Part shown: positions 17,241 through 27,800 of the stretch, one piece after another
Numbering within the stretch: position 1 is the first letter of the stretch
Layout: the number at the start of each line of letters is the position of its first letter
Assembly: GCF_035556095.1 (NCBI RefSeq)
Contig: NZ_DATMFT010000023.1
Span: 1-64,000 of the forward strand
DNA length: 64,000 nt
Direction of reading: 5' to 3'
DNA from: Parapedobacter sp035556095
GTDB taxonomy: Bacteria; Bacteroidota; Bacteroidia; Sphingobacteriales; Sphingobacteriaceae
Notes under the pieces: model-generated
Databases searched by the model: none
The model's input: only the letters and a program-made list of their open reading frames with translations
Told to the model about the DNA's origin: nothing
Translations under genes and position numbers: made by a program

Positions 17241-18209
17241 TTACTCCCGCCGTTTCGGAGTGAGGTAATTGCCGTCTATTTGCATAACGACCTCGCCATC
17301 TTTCGTTATGAAATTTACGGTGCTGATGTTCATGTACCGTGGGTGAATAGCCGTTGTGCTTCGATGCGAATGAAAAACAATGCGCAACTGGCCTTCCTTA
17401 TCGGTAAACATCGCACTATGCCCCACTCCAACCAATTCACCGGGCTTTTGCAGGATGGGATTCCCTTCATATTTCGTCCACGGGCCCATAATCTCATCGG
17501 CCGTGGCATACCCGATTCCATAAAATGGACTCTCATAACTGTTTGCCGAATAGGTCATATAGTATCTACCTTCATACTTCAATACAAATGGTCCCTCATT
17601 CACGCGGGGCCATACCTCTTCCCACGGCTGGGAGACATTAATGCATTTTGTCATCGTCTCGACACGCATGGTCATGAGATCGTCTTCCAACTCGGCAACC
17701 CAGATATTGAGACCGTCATTGAATCGATCGAAAAACAGATATGGCTTGCCGTCATCATCAATGAACAGGGAATTATCAATACATTTCTCGCCTTCAAGCA
17801 TCGGCTTTTTCTCCGTTTGTTTGAATGGCCCGAGGGGGCTATCACTGGTAGCCACGCAAATATGTTCGTCTGCCGAGTAATACATATAAAACTTCCCATC
17901 CACATGATAGACTTCGGGCGCCCAGAACCAGCGGTCACCCCAGGAATCTTTTTTATCCAATGCCAACCTATTGCCGGGCACAGCTTCCCACGTATGCAAA
18001 TCCTGGGATGTGTAGACGGCAATACCATTTTCAGCATACGTACCGTAGGCATAGTAGGTTTCGTCGTGCAGCAGTATGAAAGGATCACCGAAAAACACGT
18101 TCTTTCCGACAGGTTCTTCTGGCAATTCCAGCAACTTATCGGTATTGCTCGATGAACGCGCCAGCACACTGAAACTAATAACAAGTATCGTTAAGAAAAT
18201 CGTCCTCAT
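17241..18209 (-). CDS. GH43-family glycoside hydrolase
   Basis: The 322-residue protein has a signal peptide (ISFSVLARS) and one GH43 propeller with catalytic acids D42 (FFGDPFILL), D145 (KCIDNSLFI) and E205 (VNEGPFVLKYEGRYYMTYS). It resembles the GH43 at 14985 in several blocks (NIWVAELE, ETMTKCI, QPWE), which suggests gene duplication within the locus. It is probably a periplasmic exo-acting arabinofuranosidase or related activity. It follows SusD by about 100 bp and is followed closely by the sialidase-fold gene. Confidence 0.86.
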   Translation of the reverse strand: MRTIFLTILVISFSVLARSSSNTDKLLELPEEPVGKNVFFGDPFILLHDETYYAYGTYAENGIAVYTSQDLHTWEAVPGNRLALDKKDSWGDRWFWAPEVYHVDGKFYMYYSADEHICVATSDSPLGPFKQTEKKPMLEGEKCIDNSLFIDDDGKPYLFFDRFNDGLNIWVAELEDDLMTMRVETMTKCINVSQPWEEVWPRVNEGPFVLKYEGRYYMTYSANSYESPFYGIGYATADEIMGPWTKYEGNPILQKPGELVGVGHSAMFTDKEGQLRIVFHSHRSTTAIHPRYMNISTVNFITKDGEVVMQIDGNYLTPKRRE

Positions 18210-18307
18210 ATGCCTTTATACGCTTATACGTTACTTGTCATCAATTTCAAATTGTCCATCGTCTTGTCCTTTGTCGCTCCTGACCCTTTCATCAATATAT
18301 TAATTAC

Positions 18308-20110
18308 CTATATCCAACCCGGATTTTGGATAATCGTAGGCGTCTTATTGATTTCCGATTGGGGTATTGGCCAAATATAATGTTTCTTTTCGAACACCCT
18401 ACGTTTCAGAAATGACCGCTCATAAAACTCATTGTCCTGTAAATGCGTTCCTTTATCCACCGTCATCCGGTAGAAATTTTTGTTATCAGTTTCCTCAGCA
18501 ATAAGCCACCGGCGCGTATCGAAGTAGCGGTGGGTTTCGAAGGCAAGCTCAATTTGCCGTTCGTGCCGGATCTTTTCGCGCATTTCCTCTTGGGTCAGCC
18601 CCTCGGGCAACCCCGGCAGACCTGCCCGATTCCGTATCGCATTGACATAGGTGTAAACGTCAGTAACTGGTCCTTGTGCCTCGTTCAATGCTTCTGCATA
18701 ATTAAGATACTGTTCGCCCAACCGGAAATAAATCCATGTTTTTTGGGTAAAGATATTCTGTGGGATGCGAACCGATTCTTCGGAAAATTTCTTCATGAGG
18801 TATCCGGTGACGGAATGGTCTACCGCACTCCTTGACCGCCCGTCTAGGCCACTGTTCCAAAACTCAATGCGCCGTTCCCGCCAGAAAGCACCGCTATAAT
18901 TGATCGCGGCATAAAAGCGTGGCTCGCGGCCGACGTACATATTCCTGATTTGATCCAAGTGATACCCTTTGGGATGGGCTTCTTCGGCGTACCCCGTTTC
19001 TTGGTAGCCCGATTCGGGGTTGATGATTGGCTGCCCATCGGCCTCATACCCCAGAATAGGCGTTGACCCATCCGCCATCTCGTAGGCATCCACCAGCTCT
19101 TGGGTAGGGCAATAGCCGCTCCAACCGCCCATGCCATTGGGGCTCGTGCAGCGTTCTTGGTGATCCCAATTCCCCATATTCCGGGCAAAAAGCACTTCTT
19201 TGTTATGGCGCATATAAAACAACTCCTGGTAGCTCCGCATCGGATCATTGTTTGCCGCTGTATAAAGGCCGTAACCTGCTCCTTCAGCGGCGTCAATCAC
19301 TGCCTTTGCCGCATCCGCAGCAACTTGCCACCGCTGCGCGTCATACCCCGCAAATAGTTCCAAACCGTCGCGATCGGCGAAACCGATGAACTCGGGATTG
19401 CCGTTCCACAGCGGGCTTGCAGCATATAGCAGCATCCGGGCTTTTAATGCCAGCGCCGATGCGCTTGTAGGCCGGCCAAGTTGAGTCCGGTCTTCCGTGG
19501 GACCATTGATATACGATGGCGGTAGCAGGGATGCCGCTCGATCGCATTCTGCAACGATAAAATCGACCACTTCAGTATAAGGTCTTCTTTTAATTGCCGT
19601 AAAATCATCATCCAGTGTGGCGGCGCGGTCCATAATCGGTATCGGCCCGTGCAGACGCACTTGGAAAAAATGGAAAAACGCCCTTAGAAAATGTGCCTCT
19701 CCTTTCCACCTGTTTTTTTCCGCTTCACTCATAAGCGTCTGATCGATCCGCTCCAAAAAGATATTAACCTTCCTCATACCTTCCCAGTCAAACCGCCAGA
19801 TATTTTCCTCAATATTCTGTGGGCTCCACGCCCCGGATGTCATGACATGTGCAAAAGGGTATGTCCAGGTGATTTCCATCTCGTCAGAGGCTCCGACGAA
19901 CGGGTTTCTACCCCACCAGTCGTTAAAGCTAATTTCTTCATGCAACGTAAAATAGGCCGACGTAAGAAACCGCTCGGCGTACTGCCGCTGTGCGAACACT
20001 TCGTCCAGCGTCATATCTTCATCGGGCATTTTGTTCAAAAAATCTTTTGTACACCCGCTAAAGGCTATAAGGAAAGCAATAACCGTTATATTTATGAATA
20101 TTCGCTTCAT
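18308..20110 (-). CDS. SusD/RagB-family glycan-binding lipoprotein
   Basis: The full-length protein has 600 residues. The lipobox is FSGC followed by TKDFLNKMPDEDMTLDEVF, the typical SusD start. The TPR-like helical framework is seen in blocks such as RWKGEAHFLRAFFHFFQVRL, and the C-terminus has RHERQIELAFETHRYFDTRRW and PIPQSEINKTP. It binds the oligosaccharide at the cell surface above the SusC channel. The gene starts 7 bp after the SusC stop. Confidence 0.96.
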   Translation of the reverse strand: MKRIFINITVIAFLIAFSGCTKDFLNKMPDEDMTLDEVFAQRQYAERFLTSAYFTLHEEISFNDWWGRNPFVGASDEMEITWTYPFAHVMTSGAWSPQNIEENIWRFDWEGMRKVNIFLERIDQTLMSEAEKNRWKGEAHFLRAFFHFFQVRLHGPIPIMDRAATLDDDFTAIKRRPYTEVVDFIVAECDRAASLLPPSYINGPTEDRTQLGRPTSASALALKARMLLYAASPLWNGNPEFIGFADRDGLELFAGYDAQRWQVAADAAKAVIDAAEGAGYGLYTAANNDPMRSYQELFYMRHNKEVLFARNMGNWDHQERCTSPNGMGGWSGYCPTQELVDAYEMADGSTPILGYEADGQPIINPESGYQETGYAEEAHPKGYHLDQIRNMYVGREPRFYAAINYSGAFWRERRIEFWNSGLDGRSRSAVDHSVTGYLMKKFSEESVRIPQNIFTQKTWIYFRLGEQYLNYAEALNEAQGPVTDVYTYVNAIRNRAGLPGLPEGLTQEEMREKIRHERQIELAFETHRYFDTRRWLIAEETDNKNFYRMTVDKGTHLQDNEFYERSFLKRRVFEKKHYIWPIPQSEINKTPTIIQNPGWI

Positions 20111-20117
20111 GTTTTTC

Positions 20118-23100
20118 TTATTTAAAATTAACTTGTAACCCGAAGTTCAATGTGCGCTGCAACGGATAAAAATTCGTGCCGCTATCAGATTCGGGGTCCA
20201 TTATTTTGACCTTATCCCATGTATGGAGGTTTACGCCGTTTACGAACAGCCGGATGCTGTTCATTCCCCAATTTGCAAGGCCGGGTTGTGTAAACGTGTA
20301 GGCTACTTCCGCATTTTTAAGCCGTAGGAAAGAAGCATCTACCTGCCAAAGGGTAGAAGCCCGGTTATTGTTGGGGTTGGCCACGGTGATGGCGCCGGGG
20401 TATGTACCATCGGGGTTATCCGGCGTCCAGCGGTTGTCGTAATACTCGCGTTGCACATTGAAGGTACCTACGCCATCCTGAAACGGATACATGGTCGATC
20501 CGTATAGGAAAATACTGGTCTTGCTCGCTCCAGTAAGGAATAAACTGACATCGAACCCCTTATAGGCGACTGTTCCACCGAATCCGTATACGATTTGCGG
20601 AGTCCGTGGAAAGCCGATTGCCGTCCGGTCGTTATCGTCGATGATATTGTCGTTGTTCAGATCCCGGTACCTGATGTCACCCGGCTGACTTGCGCGGCCG
20701 AGTCTTTGCTCCGGACTGTTGGCAATCTCTTCGGCACTTTGAAATATACCCTCGGCTATCCATCCAAACGGCTGATCGATAGATCGCCCTTTTGCCGACA
20801 GCCATGGATAACGTTGTTGGGGCTCGTCGTTTTCAATGATTTCATTTTTAGCGAACGTGAAGTTCCCCCGGAACGAATAGTACCAACCCGAAGATGTGGA
20901 ATTCTTCACCTCCAGCATACCATCGATTCCGCGGTTCTTGGCCTTCCCCAGGTTTGCATATGGAATCACCCAAGGGTAAAAGCCCGTTACAAAGGGGATT
21001 TGTACCCGTTGGAGCAGGATATCCTCGCGGTCTTCCCAGAAGGCATCCACCTGGAGGACGACTTTGCTCCGGAACATTTCCAGATCGAGGCCGATGTTCG
21101 TTTTTGTAGCCACTTCCCACGTCACATTCTCATTGCCTGTCTGGTCTTCTTCGATACCGGGCATGAAACGCATGTTATCACCGAAATGATACGATTGAGC
21201 TCCTTGTGTCTTCATCGAGGTCAGGTATAAGAAGCGGATGTCTTGGTTCGCAAGGTTATCGTTTCCTACTTTTCCGACAGAGCCTCTTATCTTCAGCGAA
21301 TTTACCGGATTGTTATCTCCCCAGAACGACTCATTGGACAAAATCCACCCTGCCGAGACCGAAGGGAAGAACCCGTAACGCTTTCCTTTCGGGAAATTTT
21401 CCGATCCGTTGTAGCCGGCGTTTACCTCCACCAAATACCGGCTGTCATAGCCATAGGTGAAACGCGTAGCCGCGCTCAGCCTCCGGTAGGGCAAATTCAG
21501 CATAGATTCCGGTGCCGTCAACCTGACCATGTCGCGCTGGTTATACATCACCATCCCGGACACCTCGTGTTTTTCAAACGATTGGGTATAGTTTGTCAGC
21601 AACTCGGTATAATATACCCGCTCCGCGGTGTTGCCCGTTCCATAGCCCAATGGGCTTGCTTCCCGGAGAATCTCACTATAAATGTCTTCCCCGGTATCCG
21701 GGTCTTTCCCTAAGTATTGTTTCACCTCAAAATCCTTTTGCCGCCGTACGTCCGACCGGTAATAATGGTCGTAAGCAAACTTGCCATTGAGTGAAAGCCC
21801 GGGGGTGACCAAATCGGAGAGGTCCCATTTTCCGCCGAACGTACCCTGTACCGTATTACGTGCCTCCACGAGGTATCCGGATTGCGTTACCATCCCCCAG
21901 GGATTGGAACCTAAAAACTGTGTAATGCCGGCCGGTGTCCCGTCAGGGTTTACCTTCGGGAAAGCGATGGGAGGTGTTTTACGCAGCGCATCGAAAATAT
22001 CTGGGGCCGACCTAGCCGGATAATTCCCCTGCTGGATTATGCCGCCCAGTCCGAATTCAAATAACAGGTTCTTGGTGACGTTTACATCGATGTTTGACCG
22101 AAGGTTGTATCGGCGCATGTTGATATTTGTACTATATAGGTTGGTTTCATCGGTTTTCCAAAGACCGCTCTGTTCGGTATACCCTACATTTCCATAATAG
22201 CGTATAACTTCCGTACCCCCGTTTATACTCAGGTTATTAATGCTCTGGTACGTGTTTTTCTTCATGATTTCGTTGGTCCAGTCAACGTTGGGATAGAGGT
22301 AAGGATCTTCCCCATTTGCATACCGTTGAATCTCTTCTTCGGAAAAGAAGTCGTCTTGTCCCATATTACGGTATGCCTCATTCCACAAACTTGCGTATTC
22401 CACACCACCAATGTACTTGGGCATCCGTTGTGCGGTAAGCATTCCGGTTTCAGACCTGAGCGTCACCTTCGGCCGTCCTTGCACACCACGTTTTGTGGTA
22501 ATCAAAATTACTCCATTTGCTCCGCGCACACCATAGACCGCCGTGGCCGAGGCATCCTTAAGTACAGAGAAACTCTCGATTTCCTGTGCGTTTATGGTAT
22601 TTAATCCCGACATGCCACGCTCAACACCGTCGACGAGCACCAACGGCGCACGATTTTCCCAGGTTCCCAATCCGCGGATGTATACCTGAGCCTGATCGTA
22701 GCCGGGCTCACCGCTCGTCTGCCGAGTAATGATGCCGGGCATCCGGCCAGCAAGCGCATTCGAAAGCGATGGTGCAGTGGATTGCTCCAATTCCTTAACT
22801 GACACTGAAGCTACGGACCCGGTAACGGTCACCTTCTTCTGTGTACCGAAACCCACTACGACAACTTCATCAAGCCTACCCCGCTCCTCGTCAAATTCCA
22901 TGACGAACGTCCGCTCCCGTTCAGCCCCCGCAACGACTTCTATCGGAAAGTAACCCTGATAGGTAATGACCACAATCGACTCAGAAGAAGGGATTTCCAA
23001 GATAAACTTTCCGTCAATATCGGTCTGTGTGCCTTGAGCTGTGTTTTTTACCATCACGGTAGCACCTGCAAGTGCTTCCCCCTGCTGATTCGTCACCCGA

Positions 23101-23249
23101 CCGTGCAGCACGTGTGACGACTGTGCATCTACCCGAACTGAAAATGCCAGCAAAAACACAGTAAGCGCAATTCCCAAGCAACGAGCGGTTCGCATACCTA
23201 TGCGGTGTCGCCATTGCATGAGAAAGATTTGGGTAATTTTCTCACTCAT
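20118..23249 (-). CDS. SusC/RagA-type TonB-dependent outer-membrane transporter
   Basis: The 1043-residue protein has an N-terminal carboxypeptidase-regulatory-like domain (HGRVTNQQGEALAGATVMVK), TonB-box region (DEVVVVGFGTQKK), plug (LVLVDGVERGMSG, ATAVYGVRGANGVILITTKRG) and C-terminal barrel ending NFGLQVNFK. The signal peptide begins some 20 residues in (LGIALTVFLLAFSVRVDAQ), so the true start may be the ATG at residue 11 or 19. It pairs with the SusD that follows and imports oligosaccharides made by the surface enzyme of this locus. It starts 41 bp after the clan GH-A hydrolase gene. Confidence 0.96.
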   Translation of the reverse strand: MSEKITQIFLMQWRHRIGMRTARCLGIALTVFLLAFSVRVDAQSSHVLHGRVTNQQGEALAGATVMVKNTAQGTQTDIDGKFILEIPSSESIVVITYQGYFPIEVVAGAERERTFVMEFDEERGRLDEVVVVGFGTQKKVTVTGSVASVSVKELEQSTAPSLSNALAGRMPGIITRQTSGEPGYDQAQVYIRGLGTWENRAPLVLVDGVERGMSGLNTINAQEIESFSVLKDASATAVYGVRGANGVILITTKRGVQGRPKVTLRSETGMLTAQRMPKYIGGVEYASLWNEAYRNMGQDDFFSEEEIQRYANGEDPYLYPNVDWTNEIMKKNTYQSINNLSINGGTEVIRYYGNVGYTEQSGLWKTDETNLYSTNINMRRYNLRSNIDVNVTKNLLFEFGLGGIIQQGNYPARSAPDIFDALRKTPPIAFPKVNPDGTPAGITQFLGSNPWGMVTQSGYLVEARNTVQGTFGGKWDLSDLVTPGLSLNGKFAYDHYYRSDVRRQKDFEVKQYLGKDPDTGEDIYSEILREASPLGYGTGNTAERVYYTELLTNYTQSFEKHEVSGMVMYNQRDMVRLTAPESMLNLPYRRLSAATRFTYGYDSRYLVEVNAGYNGSENFPKGKRYGFFPSVSAGWILSNESFWGDNNPVNSLKIRGSVGKVGNDNLANQDIRFLYLTSMKTQGAQSYHFGDNMRFMPGIEEDQTGNENVTWEVATKTNIGLDLEMFRSKVVLQVDAFWEDREDILLQRVQIPFVTGFYPWVIPYANLGKAKNRGIDGMLEVKNSTSSGWYYSFRGNFTFAKNEIIENDEPQQRYPWLSAKGRSIDQPFGWIAEGIFQSAEEIANSPEQRLGRASQPGDIRYRDLNNDNIIDDNDRTAIGFPRTPQIVYGFGGTVAYKGFDVSLFLTGASKTSIFLYGSTMYPFQDGVGTFNVQREYYDNRWTPDNPDGTYPGAITVANPNNNRASTLWQVDASFLRLKNAEVAYTFTQPGLANWGMNSIRLFVNGVNLHTWDKVKIMDPESDSGTNFYPLQRTLNFGLQVNFK

Positions 23250-23290
23250 AATTCATTTATTTTATTTGGTTATTAAATCGATATGCAACT

Positions 23291-24451
23291 CTACTCTTCT
23301 TCGGTCTCACCGGTTAGTCGTTTAATGAGCTCCACTTCCTCTTGTTTATACGGCGTCCCGTCGCTCCGGAAAATGTCGTGGAACCACAGCGGTGGCTCGT
23401 CCGTATAGGTCTTCGTCCAGCTGTCCCACGGATAAATGGTCTGTGTCTTGCCGTCTACAAACCCCCAGTTAAACATAGCCACATTATATTTTTTGGCGAT
23501 CGGCAGGAACCCGGCGAAGGTGCTGCCATTTGGCCGCGCCATATATTCGGTGCACCACAACGGCTTATCGTAACGTTGGAGTTGCTGTATGCGTTTCTCG
23601 AAATCCTCGGGGGTATCGTAGGTGTGGAAACTGATGATATCCGACTGCTCGACCTGCAATTTTTCAATTGGTTTCAGTCCTTCATGGGTAGACCAATCGC
23701 CGACCCAGATACCCGATGTAAGCGGCTGCGAGGGATTTGCTGACCGTGCCCATGCAAACGCTTGCTCCAACAAGGGCAACACATAAGCTACTTTGTCCTT
23801 GATTTCGACAGCCTCATAAGATGGGCCTGTCATGTTATCCGGTTCATTCCATACGTCCCATCCCAAAATCCGGTTGTCCTTGGCAAAATGGTTGATTACG
23901 CCTTTTACATAGCGTTCCAACCGTGGATATTGCGCACTGTCTTTCAGCACGTGCTGCCCTGGGCTCTGCACCCATCCCGAGTTGTGTACATGTGGTTTTG
24001 GGGCGCGCTGCTCTCCGGCTACCGGAAAAGGATCCCAGCAGGAATCAAAGAAGACAAACAATGGCCGGATGCCGTGTTTATCGGCCAAGCGCAGGAAATG
24101 TTCTATTCGAGAGATAAACCCGACGGAATCTTGCTCGTACGGCAAGTCATGCAGGTAAACACGGGCCGTGTTCATGCCCAAATCGGCTGCCCATCCCAGT
24201 TCTTTGTCAATGGTTTCCGGATCGAAGGTGTCTTCCTGCCACATCTCCAATTGATTGATGGCCGTTGCCGGTGTATAGTTGGGTCCTACGAGCCACTCTT
24301 GTTCGGCTTGCCATTCATTGGCCTCCTCGGCCGTCCAAATACCTCTCGGCGGCTCGTTATCAACACCGTTGCTGCTGCTGTTGCAGCCGGATAATAAAAA
24401 GATAATAAGGGTAAAAAAAGTCAAAAATGTGGTGGATATCCGTGTCGTCAT
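23291..24451 (-). CDS. Clan GH-A (GH5-like TIM barrel) glycoside hydrolase lipoprotein
   Basis: The 386-residue lipoprotein (lipobox LLSGC, C23) has a TIM barrel with the clan GH-A catalytic pair: acid/base E203 in GWDVWNEPDN at the end of strand 4 and nucleophile E302 in PLWCTEYM at strand 7. Further family features are TARVYLHDLPY and IISFHTYDTPEDF. The family within the clan could not be fixed by eye. As first gene of the locus with a lipid anchor it may be the surface endo-enzyme making the first cuts in the polysaccharide. It is divergent from the sensor-kinase gene. Confidence 0.83.
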   Translation of the reverse strand: MTTRISTTFLTFFTLIIFLLSGCNSSSNGVDNEPPRGIWTAEEANEWQAEQEWLVGPNYTPATAINQLEMWQEDTFDPETIDKELGWAADLGMNTARVYLHDLPYEQDSVGFISRIEHFLRLADKHGIRPLFVFFDSCWDPFPVAGEQRAPKPHVHNSGWVQSPGQHVLKDSAQYPRLERYVKGVINHFAKDNRILGWDVWNEPDNMTGPSYEAVEIKDKVAYVLPLLEQAFAWARSANPSQPLTSGIWVGDWSTHEGLKPIEKLQVEQSDIISFHTYDTPEDFEKRIQQLQRYDKPLWCTEYMARPNGSTFAGFLPIAKKYNVAMFNWGFVDGKTQTIYPWDSWTKTYTDEPPLWFHDIFRSDGTPYKQEEVELIKRLTGETEEE

Positions 24452-24691
24452 TGGCGTATCGTTGGTTATAAAATTGGCTATATGCCTTCTTCACCACAAA
24501 TGACGGCATTATGGGTGCCGGGTGTTATATCAATTTGTTTCATTTTTTCCTTATTTTGTCTCAAAAAGCACTTGCCTTTGTCGTATACGCCGTAAACCGT
24601 GCCGCTGATTCCACCAGACCATCCTCAACGCTTCGTATTTGCTCCGTAATCGATTAATACCTGCTTCGCTATGAACATATATTGACTGGAT

Positions 24692-24720
24692 GGTGAATCC
24701 AGGGTGAGTCCAGGTACCTG
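24692..24720. promoter_or_regulatory. Tandem 11-bp repeat plus palindrome, candidate response-regulator site
   Basis: GGTGAATCCAG (24692-24702) is followed at once by GGTGAGTCCAG (24703-24713), one mismatch in 11. The last three bases run into the perfect 10-bp palindrome CAGGTACCTG (24711-24720). A repeat of one helical turn is the sort of site an AraC-type DNA-binding domain uses. It lies between the divergent promoters. Function is inference. Confidence 0.45.
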
Positions 24721-24833
24721 TTTGGTTCCTCGACAAACCGGCGGGGGGCTCTAGGAAAAAAGAAAAATGAATAAAGGCATGTGATTGACAATCCAAAACT
24801 TCGACAATTTCCGCTATCTTCAAAATTTACCAT

Positions 24834-24841
24834 TACCTTTG
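24834..24841 (+). promoter_or_regulatory. Candidate -7 box (TACCTTTG) of the sensor gene
   Basis: This is an exact match to TAnnTTTG, 29 bp before the sensor ATG. The same octamer lies just before the LuxR-type sensor gene at 55083. No TTG at the usual distance upstream was seen. Confidence 0.42.
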
Positions 24842-24870
24842 GCTACTAACCATGAGAGCCGGATGAACGG

Positions 24871-27800
24871 ATGAAATCGTTGTTGTTGACATATATTGTA
24901 TTGGTGTGGATATCGGTTGGCTGTGCCTATGGCCAGCCCTTTTATTTCACACATTATCAAGTAGAGAGCGGACTGTCGAACAACGCGGTATTATGCAGTG
25001 CCCAAGACCCGATGGGCTTCGTTTGGTTTGGCACTAAAGACGGGCTTAACCGTTTCGACGGCTATTCTTTCAAGGTTTTTCACAGCGATCCTGAAAATCC
25101 CAACGGACTGAGGAGCAATTTCGTCAGGGCATTGCACGTGGATGAAACGGGCTGCATATGGGTAGGCACCGACCAAGGCATCTACCTATTCGATCAGAAA
25201 TCCGAAACTTTTTCGCTCTTCCATCCCTCCATTACAAATGAAATACTTGATATACAAAGCGACCACCGAGGCAACATCTGGTTTATCAATAACCTGATAT
25301 TATTTCGCTATTCGACAGGCACCGATAGCTTGCTGTCCATCACAGATCCGTCGGTAGTTTCCGTAAGCGCATTCGGCATTAACGAGATGGGAGACACTTG
25401 GATAGGGACCCCCACTGGCGATTTACTACATTATCACCACACCAACGGCTTCCAGCACCGATACCCTATTTTTGAACATTCGCCAAAAGTCGTATCTCAA
25501 TGGATTGAGCGGATATTTTGTACCAACAAGGGCTACCTGCTGGTAGGGACATCCAAACAGGGCGTCAAAGTCTTCGATACCACGGAGGGCACATATACCG
25601 ACTTGCTTACGCAGGATGAAAAAGGGACGGACATGTTCATCCGGGATATTATTGAACATCGCCCTGACGAATATTGGTTGGCGACGGAATCGGGGATTTT
25701 TATCTACGATCATCGCACCGGAACATACCTCAACCTCAAAAAAGAACGCGGCAATCCTTGGTCGCTATCGGACAATGCTGTATATACGCTTTGTAAAGAC
25801 AACGAAAACAACATCTGGGCAGGCACCTACTTCGGCGGCATCAACCATTATGCCCAAGCAAATACGTTCTTCGAAAAATTCTTCCCCTTAGGCGGAGGAA
25901 ATACCATTTCGGGAAATGCCGTTAGGGAATTATGCTCGGACAATCATGGCAACCTTTGGATCGGAACGGAAGACGATGGCCTGAACAAGCTGGATATGCG
26001 TACCGGCCGCATGACGAACTACAGGCCTACGGGGGAACAGAACAGCCTGGCCCATTCCAACATCCACGGTTTGCTGATCACCGGTGACACGTTATGGATT
26101 GGGACATTCGAGCACGGTCTCGACTTGTTCGACATCCGCACGGGAAAGGTTATCCGCCACTACAATGCAGAAAACAAGGACGGAGCATTACACAACAATT
26201 TTATCTTCAATATCTACCGAACCAAAAGCGGGCGAATACTTATGGCAACAGGGGCCGGGCTATATGAATACATGGTGTCGACCAAGCACTTCCAACATGT
26301 AACGGGTTTCCCGCCATATATTTTTTACACCACGTTATATGAAGACAGTGACGGAACGATATGGGCTGGCAGCTGGCGCGATGGCTTGTATTATTCGAAT
26401 CCCAAATCGGGGGAAAGCGGTTCCTTTTCGCACGATGCGCATGTCCCGGGCAGTATTGGCAGCAACCGGGTAAACCGCATATTTGAAGATAGCAACCGCA
26501 ATATCTGGGTAGCTACGGAGGGCGGGTTGTGTAAGTTCAATCCAAACCGTGCCGATTTCCAACGGTACGGTACCACACAAGGGTTCCCCAGCAACCTCAT
26601 CCTAGCACTACTGGAAGATGAGGACGGAAAGCTTTGGGTAACCACTTCCAAGGGGCTGGTACGGCTTGCACCTGAAACAGGTGATATCAAGGTTTTCACA
26701 AAAGCCAATGGCTTACTTAGCGATCAATTCAACTATAACTCGGCCTACCGCGCAGCGGATGGAACCCTATATTTCGGCAGTGTAAAGGGGCTGATTCGGT
26801 TCAATCCGGTAGAATACCCCGAAAGCACATTCCAACCTCCGGTTTATATTACCGGGCTGCAGGTTCACGACAGGGAGTTAGAAATTAACAAGAAGGGGTC
26901 GCCGCTAACCCAGTCGATTACATTCATGGATCGCTTGGAGCTCAACCATAACCAATCTTCCTTCAGTATCGATTTTGCGGCGCTGAGTTATATCTCGCCA
27001 GGCATGACCGAATATGCCTATAAAATGGAAGGACTGGATAAGGAGTGGACACACATCCAAACCAACCGCAAAGCTTATTTCACCAAGCTACCCCCGGGCG
27101 ACTACGTATTCCGGGTAAACGTGGTAGACAGCAATGGCGACCTAAAGGGCAAAGAAACGACACTCCGTATCACCATCTTGCCGCCATTTTGGGCAAGCGC
27201 CCCTGCGTTTTTTCTCTATGTGTTGCTCGTCATCGCCATCGTTTGGTATACCATAAGAAGCTACCACCGCCGAATCAGGGAAAAAAACAAACGTAAACTG
27301 GAGCAACTGCGGCACCGGAAAGAAGAAGAACTCTACCAAGCAAAAATCGATTTTTTTACCAATGTAACGCACGAAATACGCACGCCGCTCACCCTCATCA
27401 AGGCGCCCTTGGAAAAGGTGATGAAAAAGGCAGAGGAGCTGCCCACTGTTCGTAAGCATCTGCAAACCATGGAACGGAATACACAGCGGCTGCTGGACCT
27501 AACGGATCAGCTGCTCGATTTCAGGAAAACCGAAGTGAACGGATATCGGTTGAATTTCGTGGACTTGGACATCGCCAAACTAGTGAAGGAAAATTATACT
27601 GCCTTTAAACTCGTGGCTGCACAGAAAGACATTAAGCTTACACTTACTTCGCCACCCCAACCATGCGTAGCGGCGGTGGATAAGGAAGCGTTTACCCAGA
27701 TTATTGGCAACTTGCTCACCAATGCCCTGAAATATGCCGAGTGCACAATAGCGATTATCATACAGACCGAATCGGAAACGGGTACCGTTTCCGTCTTGGT

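Larger units (their letters stand above)
24452..24870. other. 419-bp divergent intergenic region
   Basis: This gap separates the clan GH-A hydrolase operon from the divergent sensor gene, so it should contain both promoters. It holds a tandem 11-bp repeat, a 10-bp palindrome and a -7-like box listed separately. A 90-codon minus-strand frame at 24551-24823 has no protein-like features and was not called. No -7 box for the minus-strand operon was recognised, which would fit activation by the response regulator. Confidence 0.45.

Noticed and set aside
24551..24823. 90-codon minus-strand ORF in the divergent intergenic region
   Set aside because: No recognisable motif or signal, composition unlike neighbouring proteins, and it covers the candidate regulatory repeats.
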